Assembly (NCBI RefSeq): GCF_030247185.1
Contig: NC_080571.1
Span: 30,425,753-30,489,752 of the forward strand
Length of the DNA stretch: 64,000 nt
Source: Malaya genurostris
Taxonomy: Eukaryota > Arthropoda > Insecta > Diptera > Culicidae
Direction: 5' to 3'
Shown: in pieces, positions 12,301-23,024 of the stretch
Layout of the letters: each line of letters starts with the position of its first letter
How positions within the stretch are numbered: the first letter of the stretch is position 1
The notes under the pieces: model-generated
What the model was told of the DNA's origin: nothing
Seen by the model: only the letters and a program-made list of their open reading frames with translations
Database searches by the model: none
Made by a program: the position numbers and the translations under genes

Positions 12301-15300
12301 ATCCGTTCTTACGTGATGCGATTACAAAGAATGATCTCTGCATTTTTATATATATAGACTAGCTGACCCGTCGAACTTCGTCTCGCCCAAAAATTATTTG
12401 TTCGAATTTATGTTTTCGGAGAGCAGAACAGTCAAACGACTAAGTGGTTAACGTTTCTCTCCAATATTTTGCTGAATAATTAACCTACAATCAATCGAAT
12501 TCGACACACATTCGCTTTAGCCCAAAAATGTGAAAATGTGGAGAACTTCTGTTAAGTAAGATAAGAGCAAATGAACAGCCTAACCGACTCTCATCCTTTG
12601 ATTCAATGCACTGACCGGAGATCCCTCTCTAATGGCTTCAACATAATGGATATAAAGTGCCACGTTTTCCGTTCCAGATGTGACTCTTACTTCCGGAAAT
12701 CGATAAAAAAGCTCACTAACCATAATGTTGTATTGATAAACTTAGCACAATGTTGAAGAATTTCTAGAAATGTTCATTCGGTAGAGTAGGATATATTTAC
12801 AATTTGTATTTAGCCCAAGTAACCAAAAGTTCGCAAAAAAGATTAGTCTTAAACAGCATACAAAGCATTCTGAACAGTCCGTTTTTAAGGAATTACTCAC
12901 ACTTGAATGTTCACCCGACGCAACAGTACAAACTTTGAAGCAGTTCCTTGTACAGCTTTTAAGCAGCGAGAAAGTTTTCTCAGATTTTTTTCAATATTTT
13001 CATTGATTCATTCAAAATTTTTCTGAAATGTTAAACTCGAGCCCGCGATTTCATTTCATGTTCATTTGACTCCATTGAATACAATTCATAAACTTGTAAA
13101 TGATATCAGAAGTTTTACTCCTGCCTACAGCGGTTTTCTAGAACAGTCATTCCGTCATTGAGTCATATGGTAAAAAATAATTTTAATACCCAATTAAGCA
13201 CGTGGCTCGAAATGATGAATAACTCGTAGCGCGCCAAACGATTTTTTCCACGATCTAGTATTCTTTTCTTCGACGGTCAAACACTTATGCAACTCGTTGC
13301 GCGCCAAACATCAATCGTAGATCTAGCAAGCATTGGTGACTTTTTCAACGGAAAATTCCATTGTCCATACAAAACAATTTATGGATTTTTCCCACTTTTC
13401 CGGTAAGTTTTCCTAATTTGATGTACGAACCCGGTGGGGGTAAGAACTGATCAAACAAAAAAAAATCATCTCAATCCGTCCAACCGTTCTTACGTGATGC
13501 GATTACAAAGAATGATCTCTGCATTTTTATATGTATAGATTTATCACTGAAGCAGGGAAAATAGAGAATATCTTCAAGAATCGTTTGGATAATGATGATA
13601 ATAAAAATGATAATAATTCAGCAAAATTCTCCTCATTCTTTAAAATTCTATGCTATTCGATGGCTTTTCTCGAGAAACGTTCACATCACCATGCAGGACA
13701 AAACATTTTGTAAAGCTAGACAGCAGTCTGTTCCAATTAATCTTCGATAATTTGTTAGAATCCCTCTTCCGTTTGTTTAGGCTGCTACTTTCGGAATTCT
13801 GCCAAATCCGACGACGCTATTTGACGCGAAATTCATCCAAAAGTTCTTGGAAATCAGCTTGGCAATGGATGAGAAATCGGTATGAGTTTCATTTGGAAGT
13901 TTAGGATAATTTCTTACGGTACTTCCGGAAGTCTAGTCGAAGTAAATTTGTTCAGTAAATGACGTTTTACAATTAAGAAAAGGCTAATAATCGTTCTCTT
14001 CCCTTTTAACACTAAAAGCTTTTTGTTTCGGTACCTCACAGTCCCATCCAAAAGATATGACTGTTTACCCACTACACCCAAACCTCCATTTACGTAATAA
14101 TCGGTACTTCGTAAATCGAATTATGACGTAAAAAATTTTTACGTTATTGGGAATTTTCAAGAGTAAAAAATGTTTTCCCTATGTATGTACATTATTGGGT
14201 ATGTATAATATAATGGATAACCTAAGTCGTTCTAAGTCGCATCAATTTCCAAGATGGCGACTTCCGGTTCATCGATATTCGTTACAAACCATCAGAATAT
14301 GAGTATTTTCGGAACGGGTTTGATAAGTACATGTTGGAAAACGATGTTCGAGGTGGTTCTAAACTCCAAGATGGTTTATTGATACACCGAAACCTCCATT
14401 TACGAACTAAACGAGGGTTCGTAAATGGAGGTAGTTCGTAAAAAAAGTTTACGTTATTTGGGATTTGATTCGTAAAAAAAATTTACGTTATTTGGAATTT
14501 ACTTCGTAAAAAACGTTTTGTGTAATGAATGTGGAAACCCCCAATCACATGGCCATTTTCGGAACGGATGTGATAAGTGGGTGCAAGAAAATGATGTTTG
14601 GGGTCGGTTCAAAATCCAAGATGGCGACTTCCGGTTTATCGATATTCCTAAAATCCCTTAAAATGTGGGTATTTTCGGAACGGGATTGATGAGTAGATGA
14701 TGGAAAACGATGTTTGAAGTAGTTCGGAAATTCAAGATGGCGACTTCCGGTTTGTCAATATTCCTTCAAAACCCTTACAATGTGGGTGTTTTCGTTTTCC
14801 GACATCTACTCATCGAACCCGTTCCGGAAATACCCATATTGTAGTAATTTCCATGGAATATAAATTAGCCGGAAACGATTTTCATTGTATGCAAAAATTT
14901 TTTTTACGAAGTAGGCTCGTAAAAAAAGTTTGCGTTATTTGGGATTTTGTTCGTAAAGAGAGTTACGTAAAAAAGTTTACGTAAACGGAGGTTTGGGTGT
15001 ACTACTAATTATTTGCTATGGGAGTTCGGAAATCGTTATTAATTGATATGAACTTTAGAATCTGCGCTCTCGCTTCCGACACATTAGTATTAATAACTGC
15101 GCAACGAGAATTAGACACATCAGTAAGATTACTTTGCTTTTATTTGAGCGTCCCTATGGAAACGAAATCCTGGGTACGGGCTTGGCCATACTAAAATCAA
15201 ATGGAATTGAAAAAATCATACGCGTAAATTGAGGTTCCAGTGTCGTAGCAGTCTCCACAGTGCCCGACGTTTCGACTACCGGTAAAGTCTGAAAATTGTA

Positions 15301-15833
15301 TGGCTTCCATGATTATGCTTAAATGTATCGTCTGATGTATGTCTACTGCATCGCCGCAAAGCTTCGTGTCGTGTTCGCAACTAATCGGACCTATTTTTTT
15401 ATTTTTGTTTCTCTTGCAGACCTCCCCCCAGAAGCACGTCCGTCTATCGCCCCGCCCGTCGGCTTCCTATCCGTACCCATCGCCAAACTACTCAAACCAA
15501 ATAGCTCAACAACATCACTACCAACAGCAGCAGCAGCAACAGCAACATCTCAGCCAAATTCAGCTCTCGCCGGGTGGTACCAATTACCACCACCAGTCGG
15601 CGATTGCCCTGTCGGCGGGTGCCGGTGGTCAGGTGCAATCGCTCAACGGTTCCGGAACGTTCGTAGCACCCGGCTCCAGTCCCGGTGCGGCCAGTAATCG
15701 GTCTCCCCTGTCGCCAAACCGTCGGACACGGGGCGAAAACAAGAAGTGCCGCAAAGTGTACGGCATGGATCACAAGGAACAGTGGTGCACCCAGTGCAAA
15801 TGGAAGAAGGCCTGCAGCCGTTTCGGGGACTGA
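2743..15833 (+). CDS. Glut4EF: C2H2 zinc-finger / C-clamp transcription factor, Glut4EF (SLC2A4RG/ZNF395/ZNF704) family; 4 exons
   Basis: Predicted 376-aa nuclear DNA-binding protein joined from 2743-2838, 2938-3035, 3118-3640 and 15420-15833; all junctions are GT-AG and the frame stays open. Seen: one C2H2 finger at residues 40-63 (C-x4-C-x12-H-x4-H), an acidic block DDEDFYFTEIE at about 71-81, a poly-Q/QH tract from about 124, N/S-rich stretches, then a C-terminal C-clamp with Cys349, Cys362, Cys365 and Cys371 inside KVYG...WCTQCKWKKAC. One finger, then an acidic segment, then a C-terminal C-clamp is the order known for human SLC2A4RG, ZNF395 and ZNF704 and Drosophila Glut4EF. The C-clamp binds GC-containing DNA in that family. 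The first exon is the least certain; longer isoforms with upstream exons outside the window are possible. The last intron is 11.8 kb and repeat-rich, and hosts an antisense GST gene. Confidence 0.8.
2938..3035 (+). CDS. Glut4EF: Glut4EF-type gene, exon 2 (C2H2 finger)
   Basis: A 98-bp exon between a strong acceptor (CACCTTTTCAG) and the donor GG|GTGAGT. It encodes a complete finger, with Cys, Cys, His and His in C-x4-C-x12-H-x4-H spacing, ending in HLG. The finger frame is phase 0 at the start and phase 2 at the end, which matches exon 3. Confidence 0.85.
3118..3640 (+). CDS. Glut4EF: Glut4EF-type gene, exon 3 (acidic, poly-Q, N/S-rich)
   Basis: Acceptor TCTCCTGTTTGTAG, donor CCG|GTGAGT, 523 bp. 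It starts with PDAASDDEDFYFTEIED and continues into 13 or more Gln, QH-rich and Asn/Ser-rich runs encoded by CAR/CAY/AAY repeats, ending HNYTWSQVSP. An alternative donor nine bases earlier (CAG|GTTAGT) would drop three residues without changing frame. The runs are trinucleotide repeats and likely length-polymorphic. Confidence 0.85.
3641..6882. other. Intronic A+T-rich sequence
   Basis: First part of the long last intron of the zinc-finger gene. I see no exon, no protein-coding relic and no clear match to the repeat families elsewhere in the window. Short open frames such as the one at 6629-6865 on the minus strand have no recognisable motif. Confidence 0.5.
6883..7206 (-). pseudogene. Mariner-superfamily transposase fragment (DD41D-like)
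   Basis: On the minus strand one frame runs about 107 codons with a single internal TGA. Seen in order: HPKKVTVWCGTWADGIIGPY, a GRNVTVNGEGY block, then WFQQDGATSHTTR, ISRFGSVNWPPRSCDL and PLDYFL. These match the second and third catalytic segments of Tc1/mariner transposases. The two aspartates (QQD and PLD) are about 42 residues apart, near the DD41D type. The N-terminal third and the termini are missing, so this is a dead internal fragment inside the zinc-finger gene's intron. Confidence 0.8.
7587..8482 (+). repeat. Interspersed repeat, family E, longest copy
   Basis: Full-length-looking copy of the repeat found reversed at 68-714 and partially at 36558-36846. It begins near CTATATAGGGGTGCA and ends near GCAGACTCTCGTGCAT. 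It contains promoter-like motifs (see 7905-7989). No transposase or RT coding is visible, so it is non-autonomous or derived from a host sequence. Confidence 0.75.
7905..7989 (+). promoter_or_regulatory. Promoter-like motif set inside repeat E
   Basis: GATTGGTC (CCAAT-box type, 7905-7912) is followed by an A/T-rich TATA position (about 7951-7962) and TTTCAGTCC (7981-7989), a match to the arthropod initiator TCAGTY. In the 36.6 kb copy the TATA element is a perfect CTATAAATAG, 33 bp before the initiator A. Activity is inferred, not shown. Confidence 0.35.
8483..10109. other. Intronic stretch with no gene seen
   Basis: The remainder of the intron up to the GST stop codon. Open frames near 9276-9557 are cysteine-rich by chance and lack splice or homology support. 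The right end should contain the 3' UTR of the GST gene (minus strand); no well-placed poly(A) signal was identified with confidence. Confidence 0.4.
10110..10730 (-). CDS. Delta-class glutathione S-transferase (intronless, nested in the zinc-finger gene intron)
   Basis: A 206-aa cytosolic GST that conjugates glutathione to electrophiles; Delta GSTs are an insect-specific detoxification class. Seen: N-terminal thioredoxin-like domain from MDLYYRPESISSRAV, with Ser9 at the usual Delta catalytic serine position, NPQHCIPTLVDNG (cis-Pro loop, G-site) and CESRAIMGYLVEKYG (ESRAI binds the glutathione gamma-glutamyl group). A helical C-terminal domain follows, with the N-capping motif region LTIADLSVLSTVSSYEA. 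Length equals the family norm (about 205-215 aa). The common PGSAPCR motif is PESISSR here and the usual Trp of LWESRAI is Cys. It is transcribed opposite to the zinc-finger gene and lies wholly inside its last intron. No intron interrupts it, so it may be an ancestral single-exon gene or a retrocopy; the frame is intact. Confidence 0.93.
   Translation of the reverse strand: MDLYYRPESISSRAVLMTAAAVGVKLNLKLLNLVAGEHIKPEFVKINPQHCIPTLVDNGLSLCESRAIMGYLVEKYGKNDSLYPKDPKQRAMVNQRLYFDYGTLHQRFGEYFFPLEMGNQTPDAENRMLEGLEILNKFLAESQYVAGDSLTIADLSVLSTVSSYEAAKVDLSKYSNVANWYERLSKEAPGTEINKAGLELFRKYFE
10731..10899 (-). promoter_or_regulatory. Upstream region of the GST gene
   Basis: Only about 170 bp separate the GST start codon from the repeat that begins at 10900. 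Any compact promoter must lie here or use the repeat. No clear TATA box is seen; CAAATATCAAAACAA-type A/T-rich sequence is present near 10755-10770. Confidence 0.3.
10900..12358 (+). repeat. Interspersed repeat, CTAGCTGACCCG family, copy A
   Basis: Starts CTAGCTGACCCGTCGAA and ends with a conserved 3' block (GAACCCGGTGGGGGTAAAAA, GTTCTTACGTGATGCG, TCTCTGCATTTTTATATATA). The same start and end occur in copies B (12359), C (34545) and D (58585). No open frame codes for a recognisable protein. Class unresolved: a non-autonomous LINE/SINE-like element is likely. Confidence 0.8.
12359..13539 (+). repeat. CTAGCTGACCCG family, copy B, head-to-tail with copy A
   Basis: Begins directly after copy A with only the dinucleotide GA at the junction (TATATATAGA then CTAGCTGACCCG). 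Both ends match copies A and D. The interior includes AGTTAAGCACGTGGCTC-like and CTCGTTGCGCGCCAAAC blocks shared with A. This is a true tandem of complete units rather than one element with a duplicated end. Confidence 0.8.
13540..14072. other. Unannotated intronic stretch
   Basis: No coding or repeat signal recognised between copy B and the next transposable element. Confidence 0.35.
14075..14999. mobile_element. TA-flanked MITE with CACCCAAACCTCC termini
   Basis: Left end CACCCAAACCTCCATTTACG and right end its inverted copy (GGAGGTTTGGGTG), each directly flanked by TA (14073-14074, 15000-15001). This is the signature of Tc1/mariner-type insertion. Inside are several near-repeats of a roughly 110-150 bp unit containing AAGATGGCGACTTCCGGTTT and ATTTTCGGAACGG. 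A third terminus-like sequence (ACACCGAAACCTCCATTTAC) lies near 14383. There is no transposase; it depends on an autonomous partner. Confidence 0.85.
15420..15833 (+). CDS. Glut4EF: Glut4EF-type gene, last exon (C-clamp)
   Basis: The acceptor is TTTCTCTTGCAG and the reading frame is phase 0. It starts TSPQKHVRLSPRPS, has a Q-rich stretch, and ends in the C-clamp (KKCRKVYGMDHKEQ, then WCTQCKWKKAC) and SRFGD plus TGA. Family members also end a few residues after the last clamp cysteine, so this stop looks natural, although CAN repeats continue past it. Confidence 0.9.
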   Translation, partial: TSPQKHVRLSPRPSASYPYPSPNYSNQIAQQHHYQQQQQQQQHLSQIQLSPGGTNYHHQSAIALSAGAGGQVQSLNGSGTFVAPGSSPGAASNRSPLSPNRRTRGENKKCRKVYGMDHKEQWCTQCKWKKACSRFGD

Positions 15834-18800
15834 TCCAAGTCGCGCAAGCATCCGCCGGCACCAGCAACAACAACAACAGCAGCAGCAGCAGCGACATCAC
15901 AGCAGGCGGCATCTGCTGTTACAGCAGTTCCCCTAGCGGTTGCTAGTTCAAACCATCACCGTCACCACCACCACAATCACCACCACAACCACCATCATCA
16001 CCACCACAACAATAGCAGCCAGCAGCAATCAGTCTGATGTGACAGCATCGGTGGGCGTTAGTGTAAGTGTAGGTGATCCGCAGTGTGAACGTCGTGTGGG
16101 TGTTCGTGAGGAGAGACAGAGAGAGAGAGCAAGAGCGCGCGTGCATTGTACATATAACCGTGATATATTTTAGCGAGATAACACTATGTGGGATTACCGA
16201 CAAGGAAACAATTGAAGAAAAAAAACAGAAAATAAGTAAAACAGTGGAAATCAATTCGTAAAGAGATAGTTTGTAGGTTCTATTGAGTGTAATAATGTTC
16301 GTTATTTATATTCTCAGCAATCGTGTGTAAAATCGCAGCCGATACCAATTGTACAGATAAAGGTTAAGAACAGAGCATGACAGAGGGAAAGCCACAAGCA
16401 ACCTAAAGCCAGAGAATGAGAGCAAACATAGTGGTTCAAATGGAATGGCAATTATTTTTATACTGCTACAAATCTAAGCGAAACAACAACAACAAAAAAA
16501 AACAATAGCGTGTGACTCTAAACAACACTATTTTGCACATTGTTACAGTCTATCTTTTTGATTTGTTTTCAAACACTGAAAAATTAGACTTGCTCACTAT
16601 GCAAACTAATTCGAATCACCAAATGCTAACAAACAAACAAAGTTCAAGCTTCAAGTTAAACTATGTGATTTAAACTGTTGACCATTTTTTTATTCAAGGA
16701 AAAAAACGTACTACAAAACAAAAATCCTAAGCATCGCTGTTGTTTAAGCTACTCTTTTTTGTTGATTTTAACGTATAGAAATGGACTAAATGTTGTTCTC
16801 TAATAATCGAATCGTTTTTAAATATACCTACATCCAAGCAAGCAAACAACAACTACTACTACAATACAAAAAAAAATAAAGGCAACCTGCCAACCGTGGA
16901 AAGACATATTCGCATAAACCGGCAAAGTGACAGTGTTTTTTGCAACAACTTTGGAACACAAAAATCAAACCGAAAACGATGGGAAAGACCTTGTCCTCTG
17001 TCCCGATGGCACCGTGTGAGTCGTTCGCCGTGAGCTACTACGGCACATAACCATAAAAAACAAAAACAAACAAACCGGACAATGGAACGCAAGAACGGAT
17101 ACAATTGGCTTTTGAATGATTGTCTATCTCTTTATCGAATTACTCTAAAGTTTAAATGAAATATTGCAAAAGAAAAAATTGAAAACAAAAAAAAACAACC
17201 GTAATTAAATGCAACAAGACTTTTAAAGGCTGATTTAGTTTTTAACGAAACAAAAAAAAAGATAACGAAGTAAAATACACGCGAAACCATTCGTGGGTTA
17301 CATTGTTGTAACAATTCCAAAACAAACAACAACAAAAAGCGACCGTACTGACACACACACACTCGTCATATCAGCTAGCTCATAGCTACCAAAAAAACAG
17401 CAACAGTAGCAACATCAGCAGTTGTTTTACATTCTTCACGTCAAATCGAAGAACGAAACGAATGCAGTTCCGAACCCCATCCGAGGAGGCTCTGGCTGTC
17501 AAAAACAAACATTTAGCAACAACAACAACGCGAACGCGAACAAATATTGTGGTTGGAATTTCCGGCTTCGCTCGCATCAGCAGTAGGCCGAGAGACTGTT
17601 GTTTCCATCTGTTTTTTTTTTTCTTTGTTGCTTGACTGGCAGCACGGCTTCGTAGCCGATTAGGTTCACGTTTTGCGGCACGGAAATTCCGAAACAGAAA
17701 ACAGAATTCCACCAAATGAAGTCACGCGGGAGAACAACACCTCCTCCACCAACTCACATGCACACATGCACGGTGTGATGCGGTAAAAAAAAAACAAGCG
17801 AATAAAACCACTGCCAATAATATTAAAACCGACAAAAAAAGAGGAAATTTAAGCCGTTAATAATACCATAATCTATGTCGACTCCGCTGTACGAGGCATA
17901 TGTATGTGTAAAAACTTACTATTTGACGTGTTTTCCAAAATGCAATGAAACCATGAGGGAGAGAAATCAGTAAACAACAGTCGTTTAAGTGACTAAAATT
18001 AAGAGAAAAAATATCCCCCAAAATAATAAGTCTAATTTACGTAATTTTAAGCGAATACTGAAACAAAACTGTAACTCAAAGAGAACTAAGAGGTTGTTTT
18101 CGGAAGGAAAAGAGCACATGCTGAGCAAAATGAAAACAGCAGACGAAAATGTAAAAAATAAACTAGAAGAGCAACAACAACAACAGGTCCAATTGTGATA
18201 TTCCGCAGAGAAGCAAAAACAAACCCCCTAGCCTTTTTTTCACTTGTGTTCTTATATTTTAAGTGAATAATTTTTACTTTACCATTTATTACGGACCACT
18301 GTTGTTTTATTTTTGACTGATACGGATTTTCGAAAGTTGTCGAACACACTCGAAACCATCAATCACGGACAATTGGACGCAGAGTGTTCACTCTGACGGA
18401 TACCGGACGGTCTTCTGTCTCCTCAGGAAGACGACGACGACTGTATCCGAATGGAGCCAAAGATGGAGCTAGTAGTATTAACCCACCTGCCAGTGTTGCC
18501 AGACATTTATGCTTTTTTTTAAAAAAAAACGCTAACAGGAGATTTTTCGACTGGTGAGGGGACTTTCTCGGCACGGGTTTTCCTCACAACCTTGAAAAGA
18601 CTGCAGTTTTATTTACGATTTGGGGAACTTCTAATGGAAAAAGAAATAAACGAACGGATTGAACTATTTCTAAGCATATTTATTCGTAAGCCTAAGTGTG
18701 CGAAAACGTTCTCGCTTAGCGCTACGCGCATTCCGCGATCAGTTGCCAGAGATTTTTGAGACTTGGCCAATTTTAGATATTAAATCGAACCTCAACCTCC

Positions 18801-20700
18801 CAGCGTCCCTTTGTCTGTGACGAAAGAATCGGCGAACGTGCTGCCGTTTTTATTTACGCACGGCCAGTGCGGTGCAATAACCCGAACCCGTTCGGGGCAA
18901 AACAGGGCATCAAGTGCTTCCAAACTCGGTGCAATGACCAGAAAAAAAGCGCTTCCTTGCGATTTCTGTCCACGTGGTCTTAATGTTATGCCTCACGTGA
19001 CAACTACAATCATGTCATCAAATTTCCCACGCAATCATTTTCAATCCGGAGCAGGAAGCGCACTGTGATATGTTTTTTTCTCTCTGTTTGTTGATTATTT
19101 AATCGTTTAACAGTTGATACGATTTCCCGGAACAATCTTTGGTTCGAAAACCGTGTAGCACGGAACTACGCAATGACAGACCCAGAACGAAGACAACAAA
19201 AAAAAAACAAACAAAAACAAATGATCTCCTTACCAACCGAAGTAAAACCGAAGCTTGTGTTAATTTTCACGGCCTGCTGAGTGTCGTGTCTAGTTCGACC
19301 TTCGAACGAACAAACAAAAAACCTTCGCTGCTGCTTGGCCTGAACGTGGCCAGAACTGTTTCTCGTCGCTGTGCAAGTGACATTTGAATAATAAAGAGGG
19401 CAATAAATTTCATCAAAAAAAAAAGTTAGAAACAACCTAAATTTTAAAAATTGAATTACGTAAACTAACAACAACAACAAAAAACTGTCCCTTGTAACTA
19501 AAACCAAAATTGACTGAGCTAATATTTTATCAAAATTGAGATAATCACGGAAAAGAAAACTGTTAAATTAAAAAAAAAGGAAAAGTGATGACACCAACTC
19601 ATCAAAAGCAAAAACTATCATATTACGGAAGCAATGATCGATATTGGCATATACTAACTCGCATGAGCAAGCAAATAATGAATGAATTCACACTCACAAA
19701 AATGGTGACAATCGTGAGAGCAACCAACAAAAGCAAATGCATCGCAATTTGAAAAAGCGCAAACAAAAAAAAAACAAACAAACAAAAAAATCGATCGGTT
19801 TTTGTTTTGTTATACTTGACCTACAGTTTCGGGTAATGTCGAGTAGAAAAAATTAAAACAATACTTTCTAGGAATAGGTTTTGCCAACAAAATTCGGATT
19901 AAACAAAACTAAACTAAAAAAAAAACAAACCGCACGAACATTGACAGTGCAAATCCCGACGAAAAAAAAAACAAAAGCTCCGCGTAACGAGAAAAACACG
20001 AAATTAACACGAAAAGAAAATACTACAAAATAAAAGACTAAATTTTTTGCCTCTTTATATGTACAAACGTAATTAAACTTGTATTTGGGTGAACTTTGTG
20101 GGTAGACAGTCAACTTTACGTATCGTAAACTTTTGCAAGTTTTTTGCATCCTTAGGCATCATGGCGAAACAGTGGCGAGTATCCTCCCTTCACGACTAAA
20201 CCGATCAAAAGGGGGAAGGAGAGGCGCAAGGAAAAAAACTAAAGTATCGTGGATCGTGTAATTAAGCTGTAAGTGTTTGTTTTTCCTGTTTTTTTATATA
20301 TAGAGAAAGAAAAAATACGCTAAGGAATGTTGGACAACCAGGCGAACAAAAAAAAAAAAAAAAAAACAAAACAAAAACTATGCTCTTCTTCTTCTTGTTA
20401 CGCTTTCGAGGAAAATAAAACAAAACATATGCTTTTACGCAACCAGCCATTGTGAGCAACCAACAATGCGATAGTGTAAGTGACAGCTTGTGTCAGATTG
20501 AAACAACAATAATAACAACAAACGTAAACGCGTGGTGCGGTAACAGATCTAAACACGAACAGGAACGATCAACTCACACAAACACACCAACTGCAGCAGA
20601 TACAGCCGAAAAACAGTTCGATTCAATCGAAAGTATCCCTCCAGTCAGATAAAAGTTATAAAATATCCAAGCCTGCTACTGTTACTATTATACACTACTA
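15834..20700 (+). other. Probable long 3' UTR of the zinc-finger gene
   Basis: Sequence after the stop is rich in CAR/CAY repeats (15860-16030) and then strongly A-rich with many AAAACAAAC and CAACAACAA runs. It shows almost none of the repeat families that crowd the rest of the window. Several AATAAA motifs occur (for example near 16873). Open frames on either strand here are low-complexity. The UTR end is not determined; the sequence character changes by about 20700-20900. Confidence 0.55.
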
Positions 20701-22703
20701 CACTCCAATTTACATAATAGGGTAAACGTTTGACATTCATTGTGGCGGCGGGTTTACCGACGGGGAGATTTGCGAGAAAAGGAAATGTTTAAGCACATGC
20801 ACGGTCCGGTTCGGCTAAGCCCGAAGAACGATGACAGCGGTGTTGAGTAGAGGAAACTCATCATGGTGACTTCTGTCAAACGATTCCCGATTTAAAGGGT
20901 AATCGGTAAATGTTTAGCTTCAGTAGTATGATGGTCTGAAACGGAGGAAGTTTCCCCCATTTTTGCTATTTTGAGTGAAATATTTTAGACAGAGACTTAA
21001 CGATTATGAAACACTGTTGTTGGATTTCTTACTGGGGCGATTAGATTTCCTCCCAAAACGATAGGAAAGCTATCGATATTTTTATGCTGCTATTCTGCCT
21101 GATTTTTTTGCTGCAATTCTGTCAGAAACTCGGTAAGAGTCTGAAAATAAAGGAACAACAGTTTTCAGCGGAAAATCTCGCCTAGCGATTATTTACGGTT
21201 TTAATACAGCCTGATTCTTACCATACATTTTCAATGCTTCTGGTTTGACATGCAAGTCTTCATCTCTAAAAATACCCATTTTTAACTCTCATCTACCTAG
21301 TCTCAAGGCTCGTTCCTATTTTTTTGTATGTACATGAAGGATTGACGAATATCAAATGAAATCGAACAGAAAAAATGAAGAAACAGAGAGAATGGCGCAA
21401 TTTCGACAGCAGCAGAATTCAGTCAGACTTCTAGCGACTGCCAGAATTTTCCACAAGGAAGAAGACTTCTTCTTCACTTCTCGGTGGCGTCACCTCACTT
21501 GAGATGACACCGATTGAAGGGCACAGCAACTTATGCTATATTGCCAGTTAATTTTCGTGTATAGTCCAATGGACTTTCTTTCACTGGACTACAAGTGAAA
21601 AATCTCGCTGTGTGACAACGTGAAGTCGCCAAAATACGAATGGAAATCTTCAAATTTTCACCGCACTGATTGAAAAATCCAATCAGCGTGGTCACCACGA
21701 GATAGCGTTATGGTAATTGTTTTGACATATCCCATGTATTTAGAAAAATTTTTGACGAATTTTTCCATTTACTTGAGTTCGGACGAATGCAGATGGCAAA
21801 ACCTTACAAATATGGGCAAGAAAAATGATTATTCACGTGTTGTCATCGAACATATGATTTAAAATTGTCCTATTCACTTTAAAATCTTGGATGAAATTTG
21901 AAATTTTCAGTTCACATACAGATTTGATTTAGATGATAAAACATGTGAAAATAGACGAATGAAACAACTTTTGATCATAATTTATCAATTAATCTCAAAA
22001 TCGAACCATAAAAACAAAGAATTTCTTAGATATGAAAACAGTACCCAACCTCACTTCTTACGATTTCTTTTTAAATATAAATCAGACATTCCGCGAAAAG
22101 TTACTGAAACATTAATGATCGATTTTTTTACCAAATTTTCACACCTTTTTGTATGTAAGTATTCGATTCAAAAGAAAAAAAAATAAAAACCCGTCATTTT
22201 TTTCGAATCTTCAAGCAAAATCTGAAAATTATCACCATTGCTTAGTGCTTGGCGTGAGCAGCGCCGCGATCGCAGAAGAGTTGACTGGATTCTTCAATAC
22301 GAGACAACGTGTTCACTCGTTGAGGGTTTCACCTGAAGTCAAACGAGGAGACGAATTGACACGAAATTAAACGTCCCGCTTCCTTACGCCTGGCAGATTT
22401 CCCCCGAGATGCCTGGCAACGTCTGCCAGAAGGTTTTGCAGGAATGCTGGCAGAATTCCGGCAAGGGTCTGGCAACAATGTAACAACCGTTTCCGGCAGA
22501 GAGTTTCGGTATTGTTTCTGCCGGGTTTTTTTATTTCTTCATTGATATGCAAAGCTTCTTCTCTCAATGTATCAGTATTTTCATTTCATTTACCTGGTCT
22601 CAAGACTCGCTTTAATTTTTGGATGTACATGTTGGATTAACGAATATCAAAGGAAGTCGAACAGAAGTGAAAAGGAAGAGCAATCTTGCAAGACGTAAAG
22701 CAG
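20701..22703. repeat. Repeat-rich block, including a pair of direct repeats
   Basis: The segment 21300-21400 (CTCAAGGCTCGTTCC, TGGCG further on) recurs at about 22598-22690 (CTCAAGACTCGC), both followed by a GTACATG...GGATT..ACGAATATCAAA block. A region around 21690-21760 (ATCAGCGTGGT, CATATCCCATGTATTTAG) recurs at 45770-45830. At 22390-22510 there are repeated CTGGCA/TGCCAG words related to 24300-24400. No gene seen. Confidence 0.5.
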
Positions 22704-23024
22704 CCCTTACACGTGACAATATTATTGTCAATCCAAAGTATTGTCAATACCGTCAATCCAATTGACCTGGTAGCTAGAGTCCGCATTTTTCGAGAAAATC
22801 AAGCGTTTAGAGCTTCAAATATTGCAAATGAACATTGAAATATTGAGAGATAAGTTCATTGCACATATTTAACAGTTTCATCTCTGGAGAGAAAGTATTG
22901 TCGGATTGATAAGCAGTTTTGATTTTTTGACAATATTTTCGTCAATCCGATGAAGTTTCCACTACACGATCAAAAGTATTGTCAATACTCCTTGTATTGA
23001 CAATAATATTGTCTCGTGTAAGGG
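22704..23024. mobile_element. 321-bp MITE with CCCTTACACG termini
   Basis: Terminal inverted repeats: left CCCTTACACGTGACAATATT, right (reversed) CCCTTACACGAGACAATATT, continuing for about 30 bp. The motif TATTGTCAATA recurs inside both arms, and TGACAATATTATTGTCA is nearly palindromic. No open frame. A target duplication is not evident. Confidence 0.75.

Noticed and set aside
15492..15936. Other-frame and antisense frames across the last zinc-finger exon
   Set aside because: Low-complexity shadows; the C-clamp frame is the one with homology and splice support.
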